33,422 nt of DNA from JARRJS01 sp037388885 (GTDB taxonomy: Bacteria > Gemmatimonadota > Gemmatimonadetes > Longimicrobiales > RSA9): NCBI GenBank assembly GCA_037388885.1, contig JARRJS010000075.1, forward strand, positions 1 to 33,422, read 5' to 3'. How positions within the stretch are numbered: position 1 is the stretch's first letter; every line of letters begins with the position of its first letter. Positions 15,259-22,516 of this stretch are shown piece by piece. A program made the position numbers and the translations under genes. The notes under the pieces are model-generated. The model was not told the origin of the DNA. It worked only from the letters and a program-made list of their open reading frames with translations, and did no database searches.

Positions 15259-16491
15259 ATGCGCATCGCCATGCTGACCAACGAGTACCCACCGAATGTG
15301 TACGGCGGGGCCGGCGTGCACGTGGAGTATCTGACGCGCGAGCTCGCGGCGCTGGACGGTGGAGAGCACACGCTTCAGATCCTCTGTTTCGGGGACCAGC
15401 GCGACTCGCGCGGGAACCTGACGGTGGAGGGTGTGTCGCCACCGGCCAAGCTGCCGGCGTACGAGCCGCGGCACGCGAAGCTGTACGCGACGCTGCTGCA
15501 GGACGTGGTCATGAGCGGGCGCGTGGCGGACGTGGACGTCGTCCACTGCCATACCTGGTACACGCACCTGGCAGGTTGTCTCGTGAAGCAGCTGCACGAC
15601 GTGCCGCTCGTGCTGACGACGCATTCGCTGGAGCCGCACCGGCCGTGGAAGGCGGAGCAGCTGGGCACGGCGTACCGGGCGTCGTCGTGGGTGGAGCGCA
15701 CGGCGTACGAGAACGCGGATGGCGTGGTTGCGGTCTCCGGGGCGATGCGGGACGACGTGCACGAGCTGTACGGCGTGGACACAGACCGGATCCGCGTGAT
15801 CCACAACGGCATCGACCTGGTACAGTATCGGCCGACGCCGGGCCTGGAGACGCTGCGGGAGCTGGGGATCGACCCGGAAGTGCCTTTCGTGTTGTTCGTG
15901 GGCCGTATCACGCGGCAGAAGGGGATCATCCACCTGGTGCGCGCCATCGAGCACTTCCGCCCGGCAGTGCAGGTCGTGCTGTGCGCGGGGGCGCCGGACA
16001 CGCCGGAGATCGCGCGCGAGATGAGCGACGCGGTGGCACGTGCCCGCTCGAGGAGCGAGCACAGCATCGTCTGGATCCAGGAGATGCTGCCGAGGGAGAA
16101 AGTGATCCGGCTCTATACGGAGGCGGCGATCTTCGTCTGCCCCTCGGTCTACGAGCCGTTCGGCATCATCAACCTGGAAGCCATGGCGTGCGAAACGCCC
16201 GTGGTCGCTTCGGCCGTGGGTGGCATTCCCGAAATCATCGATGACGGCGTGACCGGGGTGCTGGTACCGCTGGCGATGGCGGGCGCGACGAGCATGGAGC
16301 TGCAGGACCCGGGTCGGTTCGCACGGGACCTGGCCGCGGCCGTGAACACGCTCCTGGACGACCCGGAGCTGCGCGCGTCCATGGCGCGGCAGGCTCGTGC
16401 GCGCGTGGAGCAACATTTCGGCTGGCCGGCCATTGCCCGGCAGACGCTGGAGTTCTACCGGGCGGTCATCGGCAGGCGGAGGGCGGACTAG
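15259..16491 (+). CDS. Glycogen synthase, GT4 family (TIGR02149/GlgM type)
   Basis: The protein has 410 residues and a GT-B fold. The N-terminus MRIAMLTNEYPPNVYGGAGV has the sugar-nucleotide-binding GGAGVH loop. VDVVHCHTWYTHLAG and LTTHSLEPHRPWK follow. The C-terminal domain shows FVGRITRQKGIIHLV and the EPFGIINLEAMACETPVVAS segment with the paired Glu of retaining GT4 enzymes. The closest family I recall is the actinobacterial glycogen synthase TIGR02149, which uses ADP-glucose to extend alpha-1,4-glucan or to make maltose-1-phosphate (GlgM). It is the only plus-strand gene in this half of the window and stands alone, divergent from the hydrogenase operon. The exact acceptor cannot be told from sequence. 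Confidence 0.88.
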   Translation: MRIAMLTNEYPPNVYGGAGVHVEYLTRELAALDGGEHTLQILCFGDQRDSRGNLTVEGVSPPAKLPAYEPRHAKLYATLLQDVVMSGRVADVDVVHCHTWYTHLAGCLVKQLHDVPLVLTTHSLEPHRPWKAEQLGTAYRASSWVERTAYENADGVVAVSGAMRDDVHELYGVDTDRIRVIHNGIDLVQYRPTPGLETLRELGIDPEVPFVLFVGRITRQKGIIHLVRAIEHFRPAVQVVLCAGAPDTPEIAREMSDAVARARSRSEHSIVWIQEMLPREKVIRLYTEAAIFVCPSVYEPFGIINLEAMACETPVVASAVGGIPEIIDDGVTGVLVPLAMAGATSMELQDPGRFARDLAAAVNTLLDDPELRASMARQARARVEQHFGWPAIARQTLEFYRAVIGRRRAD

Positions 16492-16551
16492 ATTGTCGCG
16501 CTCGCCGGCGCCTTGGTGTATAGCACAGCGCTCAACGAACCGGCGGCGTCT

Positions 16552-17430
16552 TCAGCGGCGGTGGAGGACCACGTCGCCGTTGCCGGAGGTCACCTCGAGG
16601 CGCGGGCCACCCTTGCCAATGGTGGCGTGGAAGTTCCGGAAGTCGGTGCGCCCCGAGATGGAAATGGGGAAATCCGTTTCCAGATGGCCGCGGCCCAGGT
16701 GTGTCACCAGGTCAGCGTTCAGGTCGTCCGGCAGCTCCAGCGTGACCCGGCCGTTCCCTGTGCGGAATGTCATATCGCCGTCGCCCATGGCGTCCAGGAC
16801 GACGTCGATGGCGCCGTTGCCCGTGGACGCCTCCACCGGCCCCCGCGCGGACGCGATCTCGAGGCGGCCGTTGCCGCTGCGGACGTCGACCGGCCCCCGG
16901 GCGTCACGCACCGTGACCCGCCCGTTCCCCGTACGGGCATGGACCTCGCCGCCGGAGCCCCGAATCTCGATGTCGCCGTTCCCCGACGTCGCCTGCACAC
17001 GCGCCGTGGCGCCTTCCACGGTCACATCGCCATTCCCGGAGCTCGCCAGCACATGGACGCCGGCGGGCAGCTCAACCGTGAACGCGACACGTTCCGGGCC
17101 GTGCCGGTGGGACCGGCCATGCTCGGTCTCGATGCCATCCGCGCTGCACTCCTGCCGGTCCGTGATCGCGCAGACGACGATGTTGTCCCCATCCTTGACG
17201 ACGTCGAAGTGCACCGGCTCGCGGTCCCGGTCGTGGTCGCGGATCACGCCGTGAACCCGGGCGGTGTTCCCGCTCGCCGCCTGCACATCCACCGTCCCGT
17301 TGGGGCTGTAGACCTTGAGCCATGCGCCCTGTTGCATGCGGCCGGTCCAGGAGAAGGGACCTGCCTGTGCAGTGGCCGATGCGGCCGACGCCAGGGTGAT
17401 GGCCAGAGCAGTGATCACGTGCGTCCGCAT
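16552..17430 (-). CDS. Exported DUF4097 beta-repeat protein
   Basis: The protein has 292 residues. A signal peptide with probable cleavage after ASATAQA (about residue 22) is followed by a short N-terminal domain and then a right-handed beta-helix-like array. The array repeats a 17-20-residue unit centred on SGNGD/TGNGR: SSGNGDVTVEG, TSGNGDIEIRG, RTGNGRVTVRD, RSGNGRLEIAS, STGNGAIDVVL, RTGNGRVTLEL, and TSGNGDVVLHR at the end. This is the DUF4097 pattern. No catalytic residues are evident; a cell-surface or periplasmic structural role is likely. GGAAGGAC before the ATG at 17430 supports the start. Confidence 0.85.
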   Translation of the reverse strand: MRTHVITALAITLASAASATAQAGPFSWTGRMQQGAWLKVYSPNGTVDVQAASGNTARVHGVIRDHDRDREPVHFDVVKDGDNIVVCAITDRQECSADGIETEHGRSHRHGPERVAFTVELPAGVHVLASSGNGDVTVEGATARVQATSGNGDIEIRGSGGEVHARTGNGRVTVRDARGPVDVRSGNGRLEIASARGPVEASTGNGAIDVVLDAMGDGDMTFRTGNGRVTLELPDDLNADLVTHLGRGHLETDFPISISGRTDFRNFHATIGKGGPRLEVTSGNGDVVLHRR

Positions 17431-17583
17431 GATATCGTCCTTCCGGAAGGGTATTCTCGTTCAGCGGATGAGATGGAGGGCGGGCCGGGAAGGTTGGGAT
17501 GCCCTCTTGTCCGCGAGATTCTGATCGTCGCCATTTTCCCCGCGCCATCTTCCCCGCGTCGTCCCATCCGCTGCCTCCTGCCT

Positions 17584-18258
17584 TCACGTGCGCAAAGTGA
17601 ACGGCGGATACTCGTCGCGCAGCAGCAGCAGGTAAGCTTCGACGCGCGTGGTCCAGGACAGCACCCCGAGAGCGTACCCGTACAGCATGTCCGGGTACCG
17701 GCCGGTGAAGAGAATGATGACCCAGGCGAGGGCGGTGGTGAACGACCATACGACGCCCAGGAACCACAGCACGAACAGATGCGGCAGGGCCAGGAAGAAG
17801 CGGAGCAGGACGGTTGCACGGTCCCGCGGCTCCGGCGGTTTCGCCAGCTCGAGCTCCAAAGGATACGCGCCCTCTCCGAACGGCGGGTATTCGTCGCGGA
17901 GCAGGGTCAGGTAGGCGATCGCCTTGACTCGCCAGCGCAGGTACCAGGCGTTCAGCTTCCAGAGTCCGTCCGGGTGCTTGGCCGTGAACAGGATGGCAAA
18001 CCACGCCAGTATTGCGACGAACACGGCGACGGCGCCCACGAGCCCCAGTCCGGAGCTGATCTTCCAATCGCCGTTGTCTGAGCCCCAACCTATGGAAGCG
18101 ACCGATGCGATCGGAGCGCCCACCAGGATGATGTGGGGGAGCGCCAGGAAGAACCGGAACGCCGTCGTCAACCGGTTGCGATGCTCCGTGGAGGGCTGTA
18201 CGTGGATCGATACCGGGTAGCTCGCTTCCTCGACTGGAACTGCGCCGCTGTCGGCCAT
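17584..18258 (-). CDS. DUF4389 membrane protein with internal duplication
   Basis: The protein has 224 residues and consists of two copies of a DUF4389 unit. Copy one runs from RFFLALPH (35-42) to LLRDEYPPF (119-127); copy two from RFFLALPH (153-160) to LLRDEYPPF (212-220). Each has hydrophobic helices followed by AWFAILFTAKHPDGL or AWVIILFTGRYPDML and an Arg-containing helix. The first copy carries an insert of about 25 residues after its first helix. Function is unknown. GAGGGAG precedes the ATG at 18258. It lies 153 nt upstream of the DUF4097 gene on the same strand and may be cotranscribed with it. Confidence 0.85.
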   Translation of the reverse strand: MADSGAVPVEEASYPVSIHVQPSTEHRNRLTTAFRFFLALPHIILVGAPIASVASIGWGSDNGDWKISSGLGLVGAVAVFVAILAWFAILFTAKHPDGLWKLNAWYLRWRVKAIAYLTLLRDEYPPFGEGAYPLELELAKPPEPRDRATVLLRFFLALPHLFVLWFLGVVWSFTTALAWVIILFTGRYPDMLYGYALGVLSWTTRVEAYLLLLRDEYPPFTLRT

Positions 18259-18512
18259 CGGCTTTCTCCCTCGTCCAGGAAATGGCGGACGCTGCCGTAC
18301 ATAATACTACGGATGGCGACCCGCTCCATGTTTCCAGTACCCTCTCCAGGGGTGGTCGGGCCGCAGGGAGTGAGCGGCGCCGCCAGCGGTGGGAATTGGG
18401 AAGCGGCCCGGCTCGACGCCCCGTGTTCCGTCCTGTGCGAATGAGGCAGACGCCCCGATGGCCGCCGCCGCGGTCGGCCGCGCCGGGGTGTTGGAAAGCG
18501 ACGGCGCCAAGA
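18259..18512. other. Intergenic region between the hopanoid operon end and the DUF4389 gene
   Basis: This 254-nt gap follows the last gene of the hopanoid operon and precedes the DUF4389 gene. On the minus strand TATTAT near 18303-18298 lies in a small AT-rich island and could be a -10 box for the DUF4389 gene, but no matching -35 is visible. I see no gene, strong terminator or repeat in the rest. Confidence 0.3.
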
Positions 18513-19475
18513 TCAGGCCGGCGACGGCGCTGGGGGTGCGGGCGCTTCCCGCTTCAGCCGGATGACGGGCCGCCCCAGGCGGATGTCGGCCTTCAGCTTC
18601 GCCATGATGGCCCACACGCGTGCACGGACGATCTTGCTGCCCGGCCCCGCCTCCTCCACGCGGTCGAGGGTGGCCATGGCGAGGAGCACCGGCAGGGCGT
18701 TGAAGGCGACGATGCCCCTTGCGGCGCTCGCGTCCTGGAGGGCGAGCGTGTACTCGGCGGCCTCCCGCAGGTCCGCCCGCGCCAGGCGGAAGAGCGCATC
18801 GCGGGAGACGGAGTCCGGGACCAGAGCCCGCCCCTCGCGCACGTCGGTGCGCGAGTCCCGCAGGACGTTCACGAGCTGCAACGCCTCGCCGAACCGCCGC
18901 GCCCGGGTGCGCAGTCGAGGCGCGAGTCCCTCATCATCGCATTCCAGCAGGATGAGCTCGGTCAGCATCTCGCCCACGATGCCGGCCACGGTGTAGCAGT
19001 AGGCGCGCAACTCGTCCAGGGTGTGAAGCCGCAGTATGCCGTCCTCGCCGGCTCGACGGAGGAAGCATGCCATGCCGCGACACGTGCGCACGGTGTGCGA
19101 TACGATGATGGCGGCAGCCCGGTTGTCCGTGTCCCACAGCGCCTGGAACACGAGGGGAGCCTCTTCCAGCAGCCGCAGATATCCGGCGTGCGCGATGGGC
19201 TCACGATCGCGCCAACGCCGCGCCAGGGCGCCAACGCGGCGCGAGCCGTCGCTCTCCTCGAGGATGCGAGCCAGCTCGTCCAGGGCCGCGATACGGTCCG
19301 GCACCGGCCAGCGTGTTGCGTCCTCGAACGTGTCGGCGATCCGGAACAGGAGGTACGCCTCGGTGACCTCCGTGCAGAGGGGCTCGGGGAGTAGCGGAAT
19401 GGCCAGCGCGAACGTACGGCTGGTCTCCTCGAGAAGGGTGTACAGCTCATCGTGTGTCGTCGTGGCGAATCTCAT
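18513..19475 (-). CDS. Squalene synthase-like prenyltransferase
   Basis: The protein has 320 residues and belongs to the squalene/phytoene synthase family. The first Asp-rich motif is LLFRIADTFED (Asp48, Glu51, Asp52), matching the DTxED of squalene synthases. The second is VNVLRDSRTDVREG (Asp207, Asp211). YCYTVAGIVGEM matches the conserved YCHYVAGLVG helix. It should join two farnesyl diphosphates to presqualene diphosphate and reduce this to squalene, the substrate of the cyclase at the other end of the operon. No membrane anchor is visible. The ATG at 19475 lies 28 nt after the kinase gene with a weak ribosome-binding site. HpnC, HpnD and HpnE are not in the window, which favours true squalene synthase activity over HpnD-like half-reaction chemistry. 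Confidence 0.85.
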   Translation of the reverse strand: MRFATTTHDELYTLLEETSRTFALAIPLLPEPLCTEVTEAYLLFRIADTFEDATRWPVPDRIAALDELARILEESDGSRRVGALARRWRDREPIAHAGYLRLLEEAPLVFQALWDTDNRAAAIIVSHTVRTCRGMACFLRRAGEDGILRLHTLDELRAYCYTVAGIVGEMLTELILLECDDEGLAPRLRTRARRFGEALQLVNVLRDSRTDVREGRALVPDSVSRDALFRLARADLREAAEYTLALQDASAARGIVAFNALPVLLAMATLDRVEEAGPGSKIVRARVWAIMAKLKADIRLGRPVIRLKREAPAPPAPSPA

Positions 19476-19503
19476 GGCTTCACATGGGGCTCTGGCAACG
19501 TTG

Positions 19504-20400
19504 TCATGGCACCACCAGCGTGCCGGGTACGGTGGTGCCGGCGAGCAGCTGCTCCAGCACATCGGGGGCGGCACCATCGCCGATCCAGGACGGAATGCCG
19601 GCGTGAGCGAGGGCGAGGGCGGCGTTCACCCGGTGTCTCATGCCCCCGGTGACGTCGGTCGTGGCGGCGGCACCTGCGGCCTGCTGGAGCAAGGAGGCTT
19701 CGGCGAGGGAGACGCGCTCGAGCACGGCGCCGTCGGGCATGAGGACGCCGGGTGTGGCGCCGAGCCAGAGACAGCGACGCACGTGCCAGCCCGCCGCGCA
19801 TAGGGCGTCCGCCACGGCGCCGAGGGCGCTCTCCGTCGAGCAGATGGCTGCACCGCCCACGGCGTCGAGGACGACGTCGCCATAGACCACGGGCATCAAC
19901 CCGTTGTCCAGCGCGGTACGCACGGTCCCGGCGTGGAAGTGCGCCAGGCGGCCGTCCTGCGCCACGGCCACGGCGGACGGCGGCACGGAGAACGGGGCGG
20001 CGCCCGCCGCGACGAGAGCGTCCAGGACCATGCGGTGCAGATCCGCCGCCCTCCGCTGGACCCGCGCGATGGCGTCGGGGGCCGCTAGGCCGGGTCGCGC
20101 CCTCCGCGCCTCGGCCACCGTCGACACAGTCGAGGACCCGCCGCCGGCGTGCCGTGCCGTAACGGGCTGCGCCGTCCGCGGCCCGACGGCCAGCGGGATT
20201 CCGACCAGTCCGGCGCGGCGGGCTACGGGGTGGCCGAACGAGCCGCTGCCGTGGCCGACCACCAGGTGCAGGCCGTCGCGCTGGGCGCGAGCGAGCTGGC
20301 GCGCGAGGCGTGCGATGACGGTGGGCCGCGGCGTGTCCGGTTCGTCCTTACGAGTGATGAGGCTGCCGCCCAGCTTGATCAGTGTGACGTCCGTGCCCAT
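19504..20400 (-). CDS. Isopentenyl phosphate kinase
   Basis: The protein has 298 residues and is an amino-acid-kinase-fold enzyme. TLIKLGGSLITRK at the N-terminus and VVGHGSGSFGHPVA with His57 are the nucleotide-binding and catalytic-His features that separate isopentenyl phosphate kinases from other members. VPPSAVAV, VVYGDVVLD and TDVTGGMRHRVNAAL complete the signature. It phosphorylates isopentenyl phosphate to IPP. After the GHP motif there are about 25 residues (PRTAQPVTARHAGGGSSTVS region) that I do not recall in archaeal relatives. GGGAGG precedes the ATG at 20400, 11 nt after the decarboxylase gene. Its place next to mevalonate genes is the key clue to the pathway used. Confidence 0.9.
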   Translation of the reverse strand: MGTDVTLIKLGGSLITRKDEPDTPRPTVIARLARQLARAQRDGLHLVVGHGSGSFGHPVARRAGLVGIPLAVGPRTAQPVTARHAGGGSSTVSTVAEARRARPGLAAPDAIARVQRRAADLHRMVLDALVAAGAAPFSVPPSAVAVAQDGRLAHFHAGTVRTALDNGLMPVVYGDVVLDAVGGAAICSTESALGAVADALCAAGWHVRRCLWLGATPGVLMPDGAVLERVSLAEASLLQQAAGAAATTDVTGGMRHRVNAALALAHAGIPSWIGDGAAPDVLEQLLAGTTVPGTLVVP

Positions 20401-20411
20401 GCCGTCCTCCC

Positions 20412-21368
20412 TCACAGCAGGGTGCGCGCGGATGCGACCGGTCCTTCGCCGACCCGGTCCCGGATGATGCGCTGGACGCCCGGAACGCCGGCGAGGCGCC
20501 GGGCGACCTCCGGCTCGGCACCCGGCTCGCAGAGCACGTGGACGTTCGGGCCCGCGTCCAGCGTGCTCCACGCGGACACACCGTCGTGGCGCATCGCTTC
20601 GACTTCCTCCAGGATCGCGACCGTGGCCGGCCGCCAGTAACGAATCGGCGGGCGCGACGACATGGCGATCAGGTGGAGGTCCACCGCTTCTTCCTCCGCC
20701 ACCGCGCCCAGCGCATCGATGTCGCGCCGGCGGATGGCATCGCGGACGCGAGCGATCCGCTCGTCGAGCAGCGCCAGGCGCCTGTCGAAGTACGGGCTGC
20801 TGAAGGCGCGGCGATGCCCTTCCCGCGAGGACACCCGCTTGGGGCACGGGTCGGCGATGGCGATGACGTCGCGGACCTCCCAGTGTGATGCCGGCGCGAT
20901 CACCTCCAGCTCCGTTTCGTCACCAGTTCCGGGCCGCCACTCGACGAAGCCGCCGGCGACCGAACGTGCCGCCGAGCCGGAGCCACCGGCGCGGGCGAGG
21001 TCAGCCAGGGCGTCGTCGTGGAGCTCGAGGTCGAACGCATCAATGGCGGCGCACGTTACGGCAGCGAAGATGGCCGCCGAGGACGCCAGTCCGGCGGCGA
21101 CGGGGAAGGTCACTTCTACCGCCACCTCCGCACCGCCGCCGTGTCCCGCGCGCTGGCCACGCCTGCGGCGCTGGAACACCTGCACACCGGCCGCGGCGCG
21201 CGGGCGGACCGTGCAGGTGGCGACGCAGTGGCGCAGCGTCATGGACAGGGAGGGGCTCAACGGAAGACCCGCGTCCGGGTTGCGGGAGCCCCAGTACTTG
21301 ACGAGGGCGATGTTCGCCGGTGCGGCCCAGGTGGCACCGAGGGCGGGGCCTGTGCTCACGCGGCTCAC
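20412..21368 (-). CDS. Mevalonate phosphate or diphosphate decarboxylase
   Basis: The protein has 318 residues and is a GHMP-superfamily ATP-dependent decarboxylase. It opens APANIALVKYWG (substrate Lys), then LPLSPSLSMTL. The ATP loop is FPVAAGLASSAAIFAA. SGSAARSVAGGFVEW follows, and the catalytic Asp is in TLDAGPNVHVLCEP. Together with the HLIAMSSRPPIRYW segment it resembles Chloroflexi-type phosphomevalonate decarboxylases. The stretch between the first strand pair and the ATP loop is about 25 residues shorter than I expect, and contains RRRRGQRAGHGGG instead of the usual helix with a diphosphate-binding Arg. With a kinase for isopentenyl phosphate next door, mevalonate-5-phosphate is the likelier substrate. 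GTG start, GTGA overlap. Confidence 0.85.
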   Translation of the reverse strand: MSRVSTGPALGATWAAPANIALVKYWGSRNPDAGLPLSPSLSMTLRHCVATCTVRPRAAAGVQVFQRRRRGQRAGHGGGAEVAVEVTFPVAAGLASSAAIFAAVTCAAIDAFDLELHDDALADLARAGGSGSAARSVAGGFVEWRPGTGDETELEVIAPASHWEVRDVIAIADPCPKRVSSREGHRRAFSSPYFDRRLALLDERIARVRDAIRRRDIDALGAVAEEEAVDLHLIAMSSRPPIRYWRPATVAILEEVEAMRHDGVSAWSTLDAGPNVHVLCEPGAEPEVARRLAGVPGVQRIIRDRVGEGPVASARTLL

Positions 21369-22516
21369 GAGGCCTCCAGGCCCGGGCCGCCCAGCCGCGC
21401 ATTGACGGGGCGCAGTCCTTCCAGGAACGACCAGCGCCGGATCCGCTCCGGCTCCTCGTGGTAGACCAGGATCATGCCGGCGCCCGGGCGGCCGTCCCGA
21501 CCATCGCACAGCCCGCCGGCCCCGGAGATCTTGGCCGCGCCGCCCTCCGCCTCGATGCGGCGGATGAGGCGAACGACGGAGGGCGGCACCACGCCCAGCG
21601 CCTCGAGACCCGCCTCGAACCGACGGATCACGTCGCGCATGCCCCGATCGTCGCTGGCGACGAGGGCGTCGGCGAAATTCCGCGCCAGCTCGCCCATGCG
21701 GTCCAGCTCCCGCTCGAGCGCGCGGTTTCGTTCCAGACGACGGCGCACGGCTGCTACCACCTGGCCGGTTCCGTGAACGGGGCATCCGGAGTCGAACGCC
21801 CGGAACCGCGAAAGCGACTCCGGATCCGCCGCGAGATTGTGGAAGCGCATGCCCCCGGGGCTTCCACCCTCTGCCGCGGGAACCGCGCGGATCACGCCGC
21901 CACGCAGCACCGTGGCAGCATCGATCCCGGATGGTGAGCCGTGCTGTCGGCGTTCCACCTCGTGGGCGGCCTTTTCCACCGTGACGCGGTCCACCTTTCT
22001 CCCTGCGGCGCGTGCCACCGCGGCAATGATGGCCAGCGCCAAAGCCGCGGAGCTGCCCATGCCGTGGCCCGCGGGAATCTCGCTCTGCACGTCCGCGGTC
22101 ATGGCAGGGAGCGGGCGCCCGACGAGTCGGCGGGCCTCGCCCAGGGCCGCCGCCGCCAGGTAGGCAGAGCCGTATCGCTCCCGGGCGTTGGCCGGCGTTC
22201 CGTCGTCACCCATTCGCAGCGTGTCTTGCCAGCCCACCCGCACGGGGGACGAGCCGGCCAGGGTCAGGACCACCGCGGACTCACGACGGCCCCTCGACCC
22301 GGCCACAACCGGCGCGTCGTGCTTGTCCGCGGCGACCGTCACCGACAGCCGTCGCTGCACGGTCACGGCGATGGCGGGATGCCCATAGACCACCGAATGC
22401 TCCCCGATCAGGATCAGCTTGCCCGGTGCGGACGCGCGCGCGGCACGGCCGGCGGCGGGTGCAGCCATGGCAGTGCCGGCGGAATCCGACCCGGAGAACG
22501 CGACGTAGCCGGTCAT
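21365..22516 (-). CDS. mvk: Mevalonate kinase
   Basis: The protein has 383 residues and is a GHMP kinase. It has SAPGKLILIGEHSVVYGHPA near residue 28, the ATP loop SEIPAGHGMGSSAALAL, HGSPSGIDAATVLRGG with the catalytic Asp, and GGAAKISGAGG at the C-terminus. This combination is that of mevalonate kinase. It overlaps HMG-CoA reductase as ATGA and the decarboxylase as GTGA, so the three core steps are translationally linked. A phosphomevalonate kinase specificity cannot be fully excluded without a tree, but the GEHSVVYGHPA motif favours mevalonate kinase. Confidence 0.88.
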   Translation of the reverse strand: MTGYVAFSGSDSAGTAMAAPAAGRAARASAPGKLILIGEHSVVYGHPAIAVTVQRRLSVTVAADKHDAPVVAGSRGRRESAVVLTLAGSSPVRVGWQDTLRMGDDGTPANARERYGSAYLAAAALGEARRLVGRPLPAMTADVQSEIPAGHGMGSSAALALAIIAAVARAAGRKVDRVTVEKAAHEVERRQHGSPSGIDAATVLRGGVIRAVPAAEGGSPGGMRFHNLAADPESLSRFRAFDSGCPVHGTGQVVAAVRRRLERNRALERELDRMGELARNFADALVASDDRGMRDVIRRFEAGLEALGVVPPSVVRLIRRIEAEGGAAKISGAGGLCDGRDGRPGAGMILVYHEEPERIRRWSFLEGLRPVNARLGGPGLEAS

